DNA of 63,092 nt from Eimeria necatrix (lineage: Eukaryota > Apicomplexa > Conoidasida > Eucoccidiorida > Eimeriidae): NCBI RefSeq assembly GCF_000499385.1, contig NW_013651798.1, positions 37,501-100,592 on the forward strand, in the 5' to 3' direction. The notes under the pieces were generated by a model. The model saw only the letters and a program-made list of their open reading frames with translations, was not told the DNA's origin and did not search any database. Numbering within the stretch: the first letter of the stretch is position 1; each line of letters opens with the position of its first letter. Shown piece by piece: positions 21,151 to 31,484 of the stretch. The position numbers and the translations under genes are program-made.

Positions 21151-22188
21151 TTTTGCTGCTGACCCTGCAGTGTCAGCTGCTACCGTTGCAGAAGGAACTG
21201 CTGCTGCTGCTGCAGCAGCAGCAGCTGCTGCTGCTGCTGCTGCTGCAGGAAACAGTGCCGCTGCAGCAGTTGACGCTGCCTTGGCGCTGCGGTGTTGAGG
21301 ATAACGCTGCCGCTGTTTCTCTTGTAGTCGCTGCCTGGGCTATTTTGCTGCTGCTGCTACGAGTGCTGCTGCAACACTTTTCGCCCCTTTATCGCTGCCT
21401 AGCCTGCGTTTGGCTGCTTCTGCTGCTGCTGCTGTTCGGGTGTCTGCGCAGACACCCCCACGCGATCTTCTTCGCTGTCCCAAATCAAAGATACCCCGGC
21501 GGGGGCGCAAACATCGCTGTATTGTTTCCTGCTGCTGCTGCTGCTGCAGCAGCAGCAGCAGCAGGAAACAGAAGCGCCAGAAACGATGCACGCTCTCTAC
21601 CGCTGAAGGGGGGGCCACTCCGCGGTGTCGGCGCAGCAGCTGCGGGACTCTAAAGCCTTCCTGCCGCTGCTGCTGCTGCTGCTGCGGTGGCTGCTGCTGC
21701 TGCTGCGGTCGCTGCTGCTGCCGCCAATACTGCTGCGGTGGTGCTGAAGCTGGCTTGAGGTAAAGGCGAGTGAAGGTCCAAAGCAAGCGGAAGCTGTTGA
21801 GGGTCGGTAAGGGCGTAGCTGCTGCTGCTGCTGCTGCTGCTACAGCTGCTGAAGCTGCTGCTGCTGCAGTACCTGCTGCTGCTGCCACCGCTGTAGTGAA
21901 GAGGAGAGCACTTGGGACTATGGCGCTGCTGCTCTGCCAGTGAGCTGCAGCAGCAGTGAAGCCCTTCTGCGTCTCCTGGCTGCTGCTGCAGCCAAGGATT
22001 CTGTGGGTGTCGCTGCCGTCCCCCTTTGTACGCCGCTGCTGCTGCTGCTGCTGCTGCTGCTGCAGCTGGCGGACAAAGAAAGGCACATGAAGACTGTTTC
22101 AGGTGGAGCTGGGTCTTTCTGCGGGGTCCGCAGCAGCAGCTGCAGCAGACACTGCGGGCAGCAGCATCTGCTGCAGCTGCTGCAGGCC

Positions 22189-22447
22189 TTAGCAGCTTGG
22201 GAAGGTGTGGTCGGTTTGGGCAGCGTAGGGTGTCGCCGGCTGCGCCGTATACCCTTTTGCTGCTGCTGCTGGGGGTGCTGCTGGGGACTGCGCTGCTGTT
22301 GCTGCTGCAGGGTCCTGAAGGCTTTCGTGGAGCTGCTGCTGCGGCTGCTGCACGGGCGTGGCTGCCGCATGGACGTTGAATCTCTGGGGCTGCTGCTGCT
22401 GCGGCAGGGGCGACTGGGGCATGTGCTGCTGCAGCTGCTGCTGGTGC

Positions 22448-22483
<36 letters not shown>

Positions 22484-24109
22484 TGCTGGTGCTGCTGCTG
22501 CTGCTGGCGCTTGGTGGGCTGCTGCGCAGCAGCAGGGGAAATGAGATGCATGGCCGCGTGTCTTTCCTCGCCCTTTTTAATGGACACGTTGAGGCGTTTG
22601 TTGCTGACGAGGCAGTTGTTCATGGCGTTGACAGCAGCAGCAGCAGCAGCAGGAGTGGTGTAAGACACGAAGCCGAAGCCTTTGTTTCTGCCGCTTTCTT
22701 TGTCGAGTGCAACATAACAAGACACAACAGCTCCGAAGCCCCCAAAGGCACTCAGCAGCTGCTGCCTCCCCCAGTCTTTGGGAATATGAAAGACGAAGAT
22801 GTTGGCCCCTGGGGGCCCCGTGGGTTCGCTGCCAATTTGGAGGAAGCCGCCCCTGCTGCTGCTGCTGCTGCTGCTGCAGCCGGCGCTGCAGCTGCACAGC
22901 ACGTCGAACTCCGGCGGCTTCTGCCAAGTCGTGACGTTTTCTGCTGCATTGTGGTAGTAAGGCATGCAGTCAGCAGTGAAGTATTCTCTCCAGGGGCCGG
23001 CTTGCCTGGGGTTGAAGTTCTTGGCTGCTGCTGCTGCTGCTGCGGCGACGGGGGAGAGGCGCTGCTGCTGGAGCAGGAGCTGCTGCTGCTGCTGCTGCTG
23101 GAGCTGCTGCTGCTGCTGCAGCTGCTGCAGCAGCTGGGGCGGCGGCTGCTGCTTGACCTTGGTCTCGGCGAAGCGCACGTCCACGGGCCGCGAACAACCC
23201 CGGAAAGTGTGTTTTCCAGAAAGAGACTTAATTGCAAAAAGAGCTTCTTCTTTGTACTTGTACTTGATGAAGGCGCAGCCTTTGCTGCTGCCCCCGCTGC
23301 TGCTGTCCCGCAAGATGAAGACTTCCTCCACGGAGCCGTAGGCGCTGAAGAACGCCCGCAGCTCCTCTTCTGCTGCAGTCCGCGGGATCGACCCCACAAA
23401 CAGCTTCGCCTTGTCCACCCCCCCGTCAGCAGCAGCAGCAGCAAGCCCCAGTCTTTCTGCTTCTCCTGCTGCATACTTCACAGCGATGGGGCCCGAGCCC
23501 TCCTCCAGCGACAGCACCCCGTGCAGCGCGCGAATCGCCGCGTCCGCAAACGCCAGCGAGCCTGCGAAACCCAACCCCAAACCCCAAACCCTAAACCCTA
23601 AACCCTAAACCCTAAACCCTAAACACTGGAAACCCGAGCCCCCGCGCGCGCAGCCACGTTCAACTCGCCCTGGCGGGGGGCCCGCGCTCGCCAGAAACAC
23701 GCAACCCGGCGCCCCGCAGAAAGAGCCAACCGAACCCCAAACCCTAAACCCTAAACCCTAAACCCTAAACCCTAAACCCCGCGCACGGCGGCCTACGCGT
23801 GCGCGCGGGCCGCCCGCTGCTGCGCCCTAGGCTAAAAGAGGACTGCGGGCGCGCCTGGAGGCGCGCGGAGCCCAGGAGGCCCCAGGGCTAGGGTTTAGGG
23901 TTTAGGGTTTAGGGTTTAGGGTTTGCGGACTCATGCGGACGAAGGCGCCGTTGCGGTGCTTGTTCGAACTCTTCTCCCTTATCACCAAACAATCCGTCAC
24001 AAGTCCGAACTCCGAAAAGACCCTCCGCAGCTGTTCCTCCTGCACGGAGCGGGGCACGCGGCCCACGAAGAGCTTGACTTCCACGGGCGGGGCTTTGTGC
24101 GGCAGCACG

Positions 24110-24157
<48 letters not shown>

Positions 24158-24678
24158 GGCTCTTCCTGCTGCGGCGGCTCGGCGGCGGCCTGCTGCTGCT
24201 GCGGCTGCGGCGGGGCCGGCTGCTCCTGCTGCTCCTGCTGCTCCTGCTGCGGCTCGAACGGAGAGCCGTTTACGCTGCTCACTTTGCCCGGCTGCGGGTC
24301 CTCGCGCTGCTGCTGCTGCTGCTGCTGCTGCAGCGGCGGCTGCTGCTGCGGCGGCGGCGGCTGCTGCTGCTGCGGCGGCTCCTCTTCCTGCACCTGCCGC
24401 TTGAAGCTTTCCGCCTGCACGGCATGCTTCGGCTGCTGCTGCTGCTGCTGCTGCGGCTTCTGCTGCTTCTGCTGCTGCGCGTCATCGTGGTTCAGCAGCA
24501 AATGCTGTTGCTGCTGGGGCGGCGGATTGTCTGCTGCTGCAGCGGAAACAGCTCCTCCCGTTACTCGTGTACTCATACTGGCAAGCGTGACGTGCGTGCT
24601 GAAGTTGCTGCTGCTGCTGCTGCTGCTGCTGCCGCTGCTGCTGCGGCTTCTAATGCTCTTGTAGTTACTCTTGGGCAA
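22189..24678 (-). CDS. CELF/Bruno-like RNA-binding protein with three RRMs and a WW domain
   Basis: Two exons, 24678-23931 and 23561-22189, joined in phase 1 across a 369-base telomere-repeat intron; the spliced frame gives about 706 residues. RRM1 is split by the intron: RNP2 LFVGRV and RNP1 RNGAFVRM in exon 1, SLAFADAAIRALHGV in exon 2. RRM2 follows (RNP2 LFVGSI, RNP1 KGCAFIKY), then a WW domain (PWREYF, PYYHN, TTWQKP) and RRM3 (RNP2 IFVFHI, RNP1 KGFGFVSY) near 22560-22800. This order (paired RRMs, linker, third RRM) is that of CELF/Bruno proteins, which bind GU/UG-rich RNA to control splicing, translation and decay. The WW domain suggests a proline-motif partner. Poly-Gln and Gln/His tracts lie between domains and at the C-terminus. 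The start is uncertain: Met at 24678 or an inner Met (MSTRVTGG, about 24576), and an upstream exon is possible. Confidence 0.87.
23562..23930 (-). repeat. CELF-gene intron bracketed by complementary telomere-like repeats
   Basis: In the gene's sense: donor GTCCGCAAACCCTAAACCC at 23930, AAACCCT units (plus-strand AGGGTTT 23889-23924), a unique core, then AGGGTTT arrays (plus-strand AAACCCT at 23738-23780 and 23586-23625) leading to acceptor TTTCGCAG at 23562. Phase 1 on both sides restores RRM1. Confidence 0.9.
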
Positions 24679-24746
24679 GTGGCACTTGAACAGCTCCGGG
24701 TAGCTGCCTTCGCTGCTGCTGCCTTTGATGCTGCTACCGCTACTCC

Positions 24747-24780
<34 letters not shown>

Positions 24781-24905
24781 GCTCCCTTTGCGGGACTCCC
24801 GCTGCGTCGCTGCGCTGGACTGTCGCTAGAGGCCCTCGAAGTCTTGGGTGGAGGGCGAACGCTGCTGTCGGGCAGTTGCTGCTGTTACTGGCATTGCTAC
24901 TGCTG

Positions 24906-24936
<31 letters not shown>

Positions 24937-26568
24937 CGTCGTCGTTCCTGTCGACCTTGCTGCTGCTGCTGCAGCTCCCACTGCGTACTGAAGTGCAAAG
25001 GGCGGCCCTGAACAACCAGCAGCAACACAACAAGACACACAGCCACAACGAGGCTTCCTGCCTGCTGCTGCAGCACGCAGCGCCCCACGCGGCGCAGCAA
25101 GTGAATATAAAGCTTCTGCAGCAGAGCAGCAGATTCCGCCTGCTGCGGAGGCGCCTGACGCAGCGGGGAGCAGCAGCAGCAGCTGCTGCTGCGGCAGCTG
25201 CAGCGGCTGCTGCTGCTGCTCAGCAGAACCCTGTGTCTGCTCCGCCCTTTGGGGCTGCGACTGCTCATCTCTAAGCAACTACGAATACTCTGTACAAACA
25301 TGGCCTCAGATGCGCTATTGAGGCAGGACAACCAGCTGTTGCTGCTGCTGCTGCTGCTGCTCTTGTTGCCGGTGCTGCAGCTGCTCGCGTGACTCCCCCT
25401 GCAGCTCCCCGCCCCGCGGAAACCTGGCGTATGGCATATCCAGCTAGAAGCAACAGCAACAACAGGTACACCAGCCGCAACTGCAGCAGCAGCAGCTGCT
25501 GCTGCTGCATGTTGGCCCTATTACGAGCACGCAACACCTGAGACCTGCCTATACGCCCCAAAATCTGCTGCTGCTCACCCCGGCTCCGCTTGCTGCTAAT
25601 TCCCCCCTTACTAGAGGGTCTGCATTTGGAAAATGCGCTGTGGAGTTTGAAGTTTATAACCCTGTGGCTGCTACTGCAACAGCTGCTGCTGCTGCTGCTC
25701 TGTGTTGCCGCCGCCGCCGCCGCCACAGCAGCGGCAGCAGCAGCAGCGCGGCGGTCCCCGTGCGCCCGCTGCCGCCGTGGCTGCTGCTTCTTGTGCTGCT
25801 GCTGCATCGATTCCGCTAGTAAAGCATGCATTACATTTTAAAAAAGCCATTTATTGCATTAATATGCTAGGGAAGAGCAGCAAGACTTAGAGCAGCAGCA
25901 GCAGCAACAGCAGCAGCAGCCGCAGGAGTAGTTTGCTGCGGTGCGATAATCTGCCGCAGCAAACTAAGGCCCTTTGACGTAAATAGTCCAAGGGACTCCC
26001 TTCAGCCTCTGTTTATTTCCAGGGATATTTTTGAAGAATTCGTAACGGAAAAGAAATACAAAAGAACCTTTGTGCGGCCAAGACACCGCAGAGTCGCCAG
26101 GGGCTCATTTCTGACAGCTAAGCAGGTGCTGCAGCAGCAAACGCGCGCAGCCCCTCACTCTTTGCCCACCCACTGCTTCCTACCCTTTTCTCTAGATACT
26201 CAGGGGCCCCTTCTGGCGCCAAAGGGCTCCCGGGGGGCCCCTAAATTCCAATTGGGGTACTCAGCCAGCCCGCTGCGCATGCAGCGGGAGGCCCGCAAGG
26301 GGCCCCCAGCAAGCCTGCTTCCCCAGCGCTAGCCACACTTGAAAAGAAGCCAAGAGAGGCTCATAAAGCAGCTAGCAACACAGAAAACGTACACACGGGG
26401 CCCGGGGGCTCCCAAGGGGCCCCCGGGGCTGCCTTGCAAAGCAGTCACAGAAATAAACTCTGTAGGAGTAGCAGCGCCAGAGCAGCACATGCACATTACC
26501 ATAGGGGAGTGGCAGGGACAGCATCTAGTGTGGTCCACAGGTCTTGTTGCAGCGGGGGGTACAGCACG

Positions 26569-26605
<37 letters not shown>

Positions 26606-26661
26606 ATCGTCGCTTTTGCTGCCGCAGTCTTCTGTGGCCTCCCAAGAGAGGCGCAGCAAGG
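24679..26661. other. region between the CELF-like gene and the next plus-strand gene
   Basis: CTG/CAG-rich. A minus-strand frame (25831-25271) with a non-repetitive part (HRVINFKLHSAFSKC, then SQVLRARNRANM and a leucine-rich stretch) might be a 5' exon of the CELF gene or a separate gene, but I see no family match. Two small GGGGCCCC patches lie near 26200-26240 and 26395-26430. Confidence 0.4.
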
Positions 26662-27030
26662 ATGGTGGGCCTCGAGGTGTCTGACGTTAAAAAGTACCGG
26701 CAGGTTAATGGCAAGGTGTGCTGCTGCTGCTGCTGCTGCATCTGTTGCCCAAGGAAGGCACCTGCTGCCGCAGCAGCTTCTGTCACTACTGCTGCTGGCG
26801 CTGCTGCTGCTGCTGCAGGACTGGTGGTTTGTTAGCTACGCGGGAAACGACGAAGCCTACTCTTGGCAGCCTGGGGTAATCCGCAAACGCATGCATTTCA
26901 GCAGCAGCAGTGCAGCAGACGCTGCTGCTGTTGCTGCTGCGCTTTTAGCCCCAAAACATAGTCAGAGTCCACCTAGATGCAACTTCTGTTGTTCACGCTG
27001 CTGACAAGAAAAGACCGAACCTCGCTATTC

Positions 27031-27070
<40 letters not shown>

Positions 27071-27459
27071 AGAGTGAAGTGCAGCGCGCCTCTGCTGATG
27101 TACGTTCCACAATGGCGGAGATGAGGACGAGGTACATAAGGACTCACAGTTTCTCCCAGGAAGGTGTCTTTGCTTCTGCTGCTGCTCCTGATGCTGCTGG
27201 TGTTGCTGCTGCTCGCGCGAAAGCCCCAGCAGCAGCACCAGCAGCAAGAGCTGCAGCAGCAACAAAGACAGGGACACAGCGCATTCCCAGGCAGCAGTAG
27301 GCTGTCCACGTAAAGGAACCGACGGGGGGAATGCAGCAGCAGCAGCAGCAGCAGCCGCATCTGTTGCAGCAGCAGAGACTCTGTGAACGGGTAGATGCAC
27401 AGTGGAGCGCAGCTGCGTGGGCTGCGAGTTCTGTCACGTCTGTGCCGCACGCGTGCTGC

Positions 27460-27492
<33 letters not shown>

Positions 27493-28845
27493 TGGGGGGT
27501 GTTCTGCTGCGTTCCAGGTGGCTGCTGCAGCAGTACTACAAACGGCAGTGCCTCATCGGGGGCCTCTGGCTGCTCGCGGGGGCCCTCCTGACCCTCGTGG
27601 GCTTCGGAGTCCACATGGCCTGGGATGACCTCAAGGGGGCCCCCTTGGGGTCAAAACTCTACACTTTGACTTTGCCTTGCTGCTGGTGGCTGGTGGTTTG
27701 CTGCTTCCTTTCCGTTTGCTTCGGAGTTGCTGCTGTCACTCAGTCCTTCCGCCTCCCCCGCGGCCTCCGCGGCAGACAGTCCGTCCGCTCCGGCGTTTCT
27801 TCCCGCAGTCAGTCCCAAACCCTAAACCCTAAACCCTAAACCCTAAACCCTAACCCGTAATCCCCGTAGGCGCGCAGGGAGCCCTCGGCGTTCCACATAC
27901 GCGGCAGCAGAAAGCATCTAGAGCTGTTGCTGCTGCTGCTGCTGCTGCTCGCGAATAGCTGCGAGCACTCTCTTGGCCATTTGTTAGGGCCATTTCCACC
28001 AGAGCCAGCTGCAGCGGCAGCCTCAGCGGGCGCAGCACTAGGCTGGCTCAGAAATAGCTGCAGCAGTAGCAAGTGACAGCAAGTCAGTGGCTAGCTGGCA
28101 CCGGCTTGGCCAGCCAGTCCGCTAGCTAGCCAGTTCGCTAGCAGCTAGCCAGACAAGGAAGGGCGTAGGATGCAGCACACGCAGTATTCATGCTGGCTAG
28201 CTAGCCTCGTAGCTCGAACGAATGTTGCACCCCTTCTGGCTAGCTAGCTAGCCAGCTAGCTAGCTAGCTAGCTGGCTAGCTAGCTAGCGGGCTAGCTAGC
28301 TGGCTAGCTAGCTGGGTGCAAGGCCGTAAGCATCGTGGCTAGCCAGCTGTTCACATTTGCTGCTGCCATGAACAGGCAGCCGTTCCCCCTCAGTCTCAAG
28401 GCGGAGAAGAGCAGCTCCTTTCGGAAGGAGAAGACGTGCTGCTTCCCCTGGGAGCGCAGCAGCAGGAGCAGCAGCAGCAGCAGCAGACGGAGACCAGCCA
28501 ACTCTGGGGGAAGTGGGCATGGAGCCAACAACGGAAAGCGGAGGCGACAGCAGCGGCAGCGGAGGCGCCTTCAGCTCTGACGAGCAGCAGCAGCAGCAGC
28601 AGCAGCAAGCCTTCGGAAGCCAAGAAATAAGACCCGGACTTTCAAAAGCAATTGGAGATGGACCCCTCAACAGAAAGCTGACGCCTCGGCCCTCTGGAGA
28701 GGCTTTTGCTTCTCCGTCTCGCGCTGAGTCGGCAGCAGCAAAAGAGGGCGGCGCTGCTGCAGCTCTCAGCCGGCACAGCAGCAGCAGCAGCAAAAGACAA
28801 GGTAGCCTAGTCAAGCACAGCTCCACCCGCGGCAGCAGAAGGTAG
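26662..28845 (+). CDS. small multi-exon membrane protein, unidentified
   Basis: A series of short plus-strand exons with good splice signals: 26662-26718 (MVGLEVSDVKKYRQVNGK), about 26820-26876 (DWWFVSYAGNDEAYSWQPG, then donor GTAATC), about 27071-27131 (SEVQRASADVRSTMAEM, then donor GTACAT), an exon at about 27375-27450, about 27531-27811 with two membrane helices (CLIGGLWLLAGALLTLVGF and PCCWWLVVCCFLSVCFGVAAV), a telomere-repeat intron starting at 27812, an uncertain middle, and a hydrophilic tail exon about 28393-28845 (Arg-rich, poly-Gln, then SQEIRPGLSKAIGDGPLNRK, ending STRGSRR and stop TAG). I do not recognise it. The layout (short soluble N-terminus, two or three helices, long polar tail) suggests a type of anchored adaptor, but that is inference. 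Confidence 0.5.
27812..27869 (+). repeat. telomere-like repeats directly after a splice donor
   Basis: Donor GTCCCAAACCCTAAACCC at 27812, with about five AAACCCT units. An AG at 27868-27869 would make a 58-base intron; a larger one is possible. Confidence 0.75.
28075..28330. repeat. GCTAGC tract
   Basis: A second CTAG-based array (GCTAGCTAGCTGGCTAGC), denser towards 28240-28315. It lies in a probable intron of the membrane protein gene. Scattered GCTAGCC words continue at 28910-29020. Confidence 0.85.
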
Positions 28846-29042
28846 CTACTGATAGCAGCAGGCAGCAGCTAGTTCTGCTTAATTCCCCTGCACTTGAGCA
28901 GCAACAGCGGATGGCTAGCTGCACAGCTCTTCGCCGTTGTTCTTTGCTGCTTCTCTGGCTAGCCAGACAATGTGTGGCTAGCCACAACTTTGGCTGGCAG
29001 CAAACGCATTTCCTTGAGTAGCCAGCTGCTCAGCGAAGGCTG

Positions 29043-29552
29043 CTAGACCCTAAAAGCGAGACTGTAACGGTCCTTTCTAGAGGCTGCAAAGTGCTGCAGC
29101 TCGTGAGTCGTTGCTGCTGTCAATGACCCCCGCTGCCAGTGTGTGGGGTGCAGCTGCTCCCTCATCTGCTGCTGCCTCTGCTGCTTAGCTGCTCCTAATG
29201 CTGCTGATGCTTCCCATAGCTGCTGCTGCTGCTGCTGCAGCTTCATCTTGTAGTAGCCGCTGCCTTGATCCTTGGGCAGATCTGCTGTCGATTGGCACCA
29301 CCTCAAGCGTGGCTTCCGGCTGCTGAAGATCAACCCCTCAAAACCCACTACACATTCCGCTGGAAAAAAGACATTTCGGCAATAAGCGCAAAAGAAGCTA
29401 GCAGTAGCATCACGTTCCGGCGCAGCAGCAGCAACCGCTGCAGCAGCAACAGGGAGAGCAGCAGCAGGAGCAGTTGACTCTGGACCCCAGAGTGCCGTCT
29501 GCGTGTCTTCTCTCATGAGCCCCATTAATGCATTTGAGGCTTGTTTTGACAA
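29043..29552 (-). CDS. hypothetical protein with a Cys-x2-Cys motif
   Basis: Open frame of 169 codons from Met at 29552 (MSKQASNALMGLMRED) to TAG. The central part is not repeat-derived and includes SFFCAYCRNVFFPAECVVGFEG, with cysteines spaced like a small zinc knuckle, then RKPRLRWCQSTADLPKDQG and a Gln run. I do not recognise the family. A further minus-strand frame just upstream (29753-30094: VIKEDKENAQRALQALE, then FFRRHTAEAAAPLKYADFKAA) also looks coding and might be a 5' exon or a separate gene; it overlaps the first codons of ispF on the opposite strand. The start, and whether the gene is spliced, are uncertain. Confidence 0.4.
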   Translation of the reverse strand: MSKQASNALMGLMREDTQTALWGPESTAPAAALPVAAAAVAAAAPERDATASFFCAYCRNVFFPAECVVGFEGLIFSSRKPRLRWCQSTADLPKDQGSGYYKMKLQQQQQQLWEASAALGAAKQQRQQQMREQLHPTHWQRGSLTAATTHELQHFAASRKDRYSLAFRV

Positions 29553-30025
29553 CTTGTAGCTGCTAAGAAACGTGCGAGCCGAATGATGCAGTGGCAGCAG
29601 CTAGAGCATTACACACCAGCAGCAGTGGCAGCAGCAGCAGCAGCCGCAGGAGCGCGGTCCCGGGACGTCTTGTGACCCCGAGAGTTGTTGACCAACTCTG
29701 GCTGTCTCCTTAGCTAAAATTTTCTTGCTGCTTTAATTTTGTATTTGCAGCATCAGAGAGTGCGTTGCTGCCGCAGCAACGGCTGTTGCTGCTGCTGCAG
29801 CGGGAGAAAAAACTGATATGCAGCTGCTGCTCCGATTTGCGTGGCAGCCTTGAAATCGGCATATTTCAAGGGTGCTGCTGCCTCTGCTGTGTGCCTCCTG
29901 AAAAAAGTAGCTGCAGCAGCAGCTGCTGCTGCGTGCTGCTGCATATTGATACTTTGTGTCTCGAGGGCCTGCAAGGCCCTCTGAGCATTTTCTTTGTCTT
30001 CCTTTATTACCCACAGTAGGCAGCC

Positions 30026-31484
30026 ATGACTTCCTTCACGCAGATGCTGCTGGCCGCGGCAGTTTTGCTGCAGCAGCAGCAGTGGGTGCAGCACTTTTCC
30101 TGCAACGCCCTATCCTTTCACCGGGACCCGTCGGCAGCAGCAGCAACTGCTGCGGCAGCTGCTACTCTAGCTGCGACAATGCAGCTGCCTAGCATAGATC
30201 TGCTGGCAAAGCCACGGCACTGCCCTTCAGTGGGGCCGCAGCAGCAGCAGCAGCGGCTGCAGAAGCAGAGGCGCAGCTCAGCAGCATTCATAGGGCCCCA
30301 CGCTGCTGCAGCTCCACTGCAGCACGCAGCTCCTTCCGCGTATTTTTCTGGTGCAGCTATTCCAGCAGCAGCAGCAGCAAATGCAAGTACAGTGAAACTG
30401 ATAGGACCGACCCCAGCAGCACTAGCAGCGGCGCCTGCAGCAGCAGCAGCAGCAGCAGGAGCAGCAGCAGCTGAGTTACCTTTTAGGATAGGGCACGGCT
30501 ACGACTTGCACCGACTGTCTAGTGATCCCAAGGAGATGACAGGTGAGTTGCTGCTGCACCTCTTTCAGGTGTTGCTGCTGCAACTACTACTGTTGCTGCT
30601 GCTACTGCTGCCGTTGTAGGCAAGCCAACTTTGCCTCGGTGCTGCAGCAGTTGCTGTTGGCGCTGCCGCTAGGGCTCCCGCCGCTGCTGCTGTCAATTTT
30701 TCTGTTGCTGCTGCTTAGTTTCCTGCTGCTGTTGCTGCTCAAGCCCTTGAGCGTCACTCACGTGCTGCTGCGCTGCTGTGCTGCTGTTGCAGGTCCTCTC
30801 ATACTATCGGGCGTTTCCTTTGCCCCAGAAGCTCCAGCAGCAGCAGAGTCAGCAGAGGCGAAGCAGCAACAGCCGGAAGCAACTGCAGCAGCAGCAGAAG
30901 GCGCTGCTGGGGAGGTTCAAAGGGGGCACCGCTTCATCTCAGTTGCTTCCTCGGGCATTAGGCGTCTGCTGCAGTACGGTGCATCCGTGGCCAGCAGCAT
31001 CAGCAGCAGCAGCAGCAGCAGCCGCAGCAGCAACAGCTACTTGGGCGTCGTAGCGCACTCAGATGGGGACGTGGTGCTGCATGCGGCAGCTGACGCTGTA
31101 TTTGCTGCAGCAGGTGCTGCGGACATTGGGCAGCAGTTCCCTGACACTGCAGCAGAAAACAAAGGCCGGAACTCTCGAGAGTTTGTTGCTGCAGCAGTAG
31201 CAGCTGCTGCTGCAGCAGGGTACACAGTGGCGCAGATGGACGTCACGCTAATGCTGCAGCGCCCCCGCATCAGCAGCAAGAAGCAGCAAATGATAGACAC
31301 ACTTGCTGCTGCTCTGGGCATCAGCAGCAGCAGAGTTTCCCTTAAAGCCAAGACGGGGGAAGGCGTGGGACCTGTTGGCCGCGGCGAGGCGGTGGAGTGC
31401 CACGCGGTGGCGCTGCTGCAGCGGCAGGTTACAGGCGCAGCCCCTGATGCAGCAGCAGCAGCAGCAGAAGCGGCTGCAGACTGA
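30026..31484 (+). CDS. ispF: 2-C-methyl-D-erythritol 2,4-cyclodiphosphate synthase (apicoplast)
   Basis: IspF converts CDP-ME 2-phosphate to 2-C-methyl-D-erythritol 2,4-cyclodiphosphate in the MEP isoprenoid pathway, which apicomplexans run in the apicoplast. Exons 30026-30542 and 30793-31484, phase 1, about 402 residues; bacterial IspF has about 160. Exon 1 carries a hydrophobic leader (MTSFTQMLLAAAVLL), a long Ala/Ser/Gln-rich, acid-poor segment suited to a bipartite apicoplast signal, and the first metal-ligand motif RIGHGYDLHRL at its end. Exon 2 has GPLILSGVSF, then an insert of about 70 residues (poly-Gln, poly-Ala, poly-Ser), then HSDGDVVLHAAADA with the metal-binding His, DIGQQFPDT, MDVTLMLQRPRI and the C-terminal GRGEAVECHAVALL. 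All expected ligands (Asp and His of YDLH, His of HSDGD) are present, so it should be active. The stop is followed by CTG-rich 3' DNA. Confidence 0.95.

Larger units (their letters stand above)
19700..22188. other. CTG/CAG-rich region without a secure gene
   Basis: Contains telomere-like repeats (19713-19743), long GCT/CTG runs and a degenerate minisatellite (20790-21150). Minus-strand stretches such as RFPVAPYFMGTQLG (about 20560-20615) and LLWTFTRLYLKPASAPP (about 21725-21790) are less repetitive and might be exons, but neither start, stop nor family is visible. Confidence 0.5.

Noticed and set aside
20515..21653. Several Ala/Leu/Cys-rich frames in the CTG minisatellite
   Set aside because: All three frames on both strands are open because of the repeat; no start, splice or motif supports one of them.
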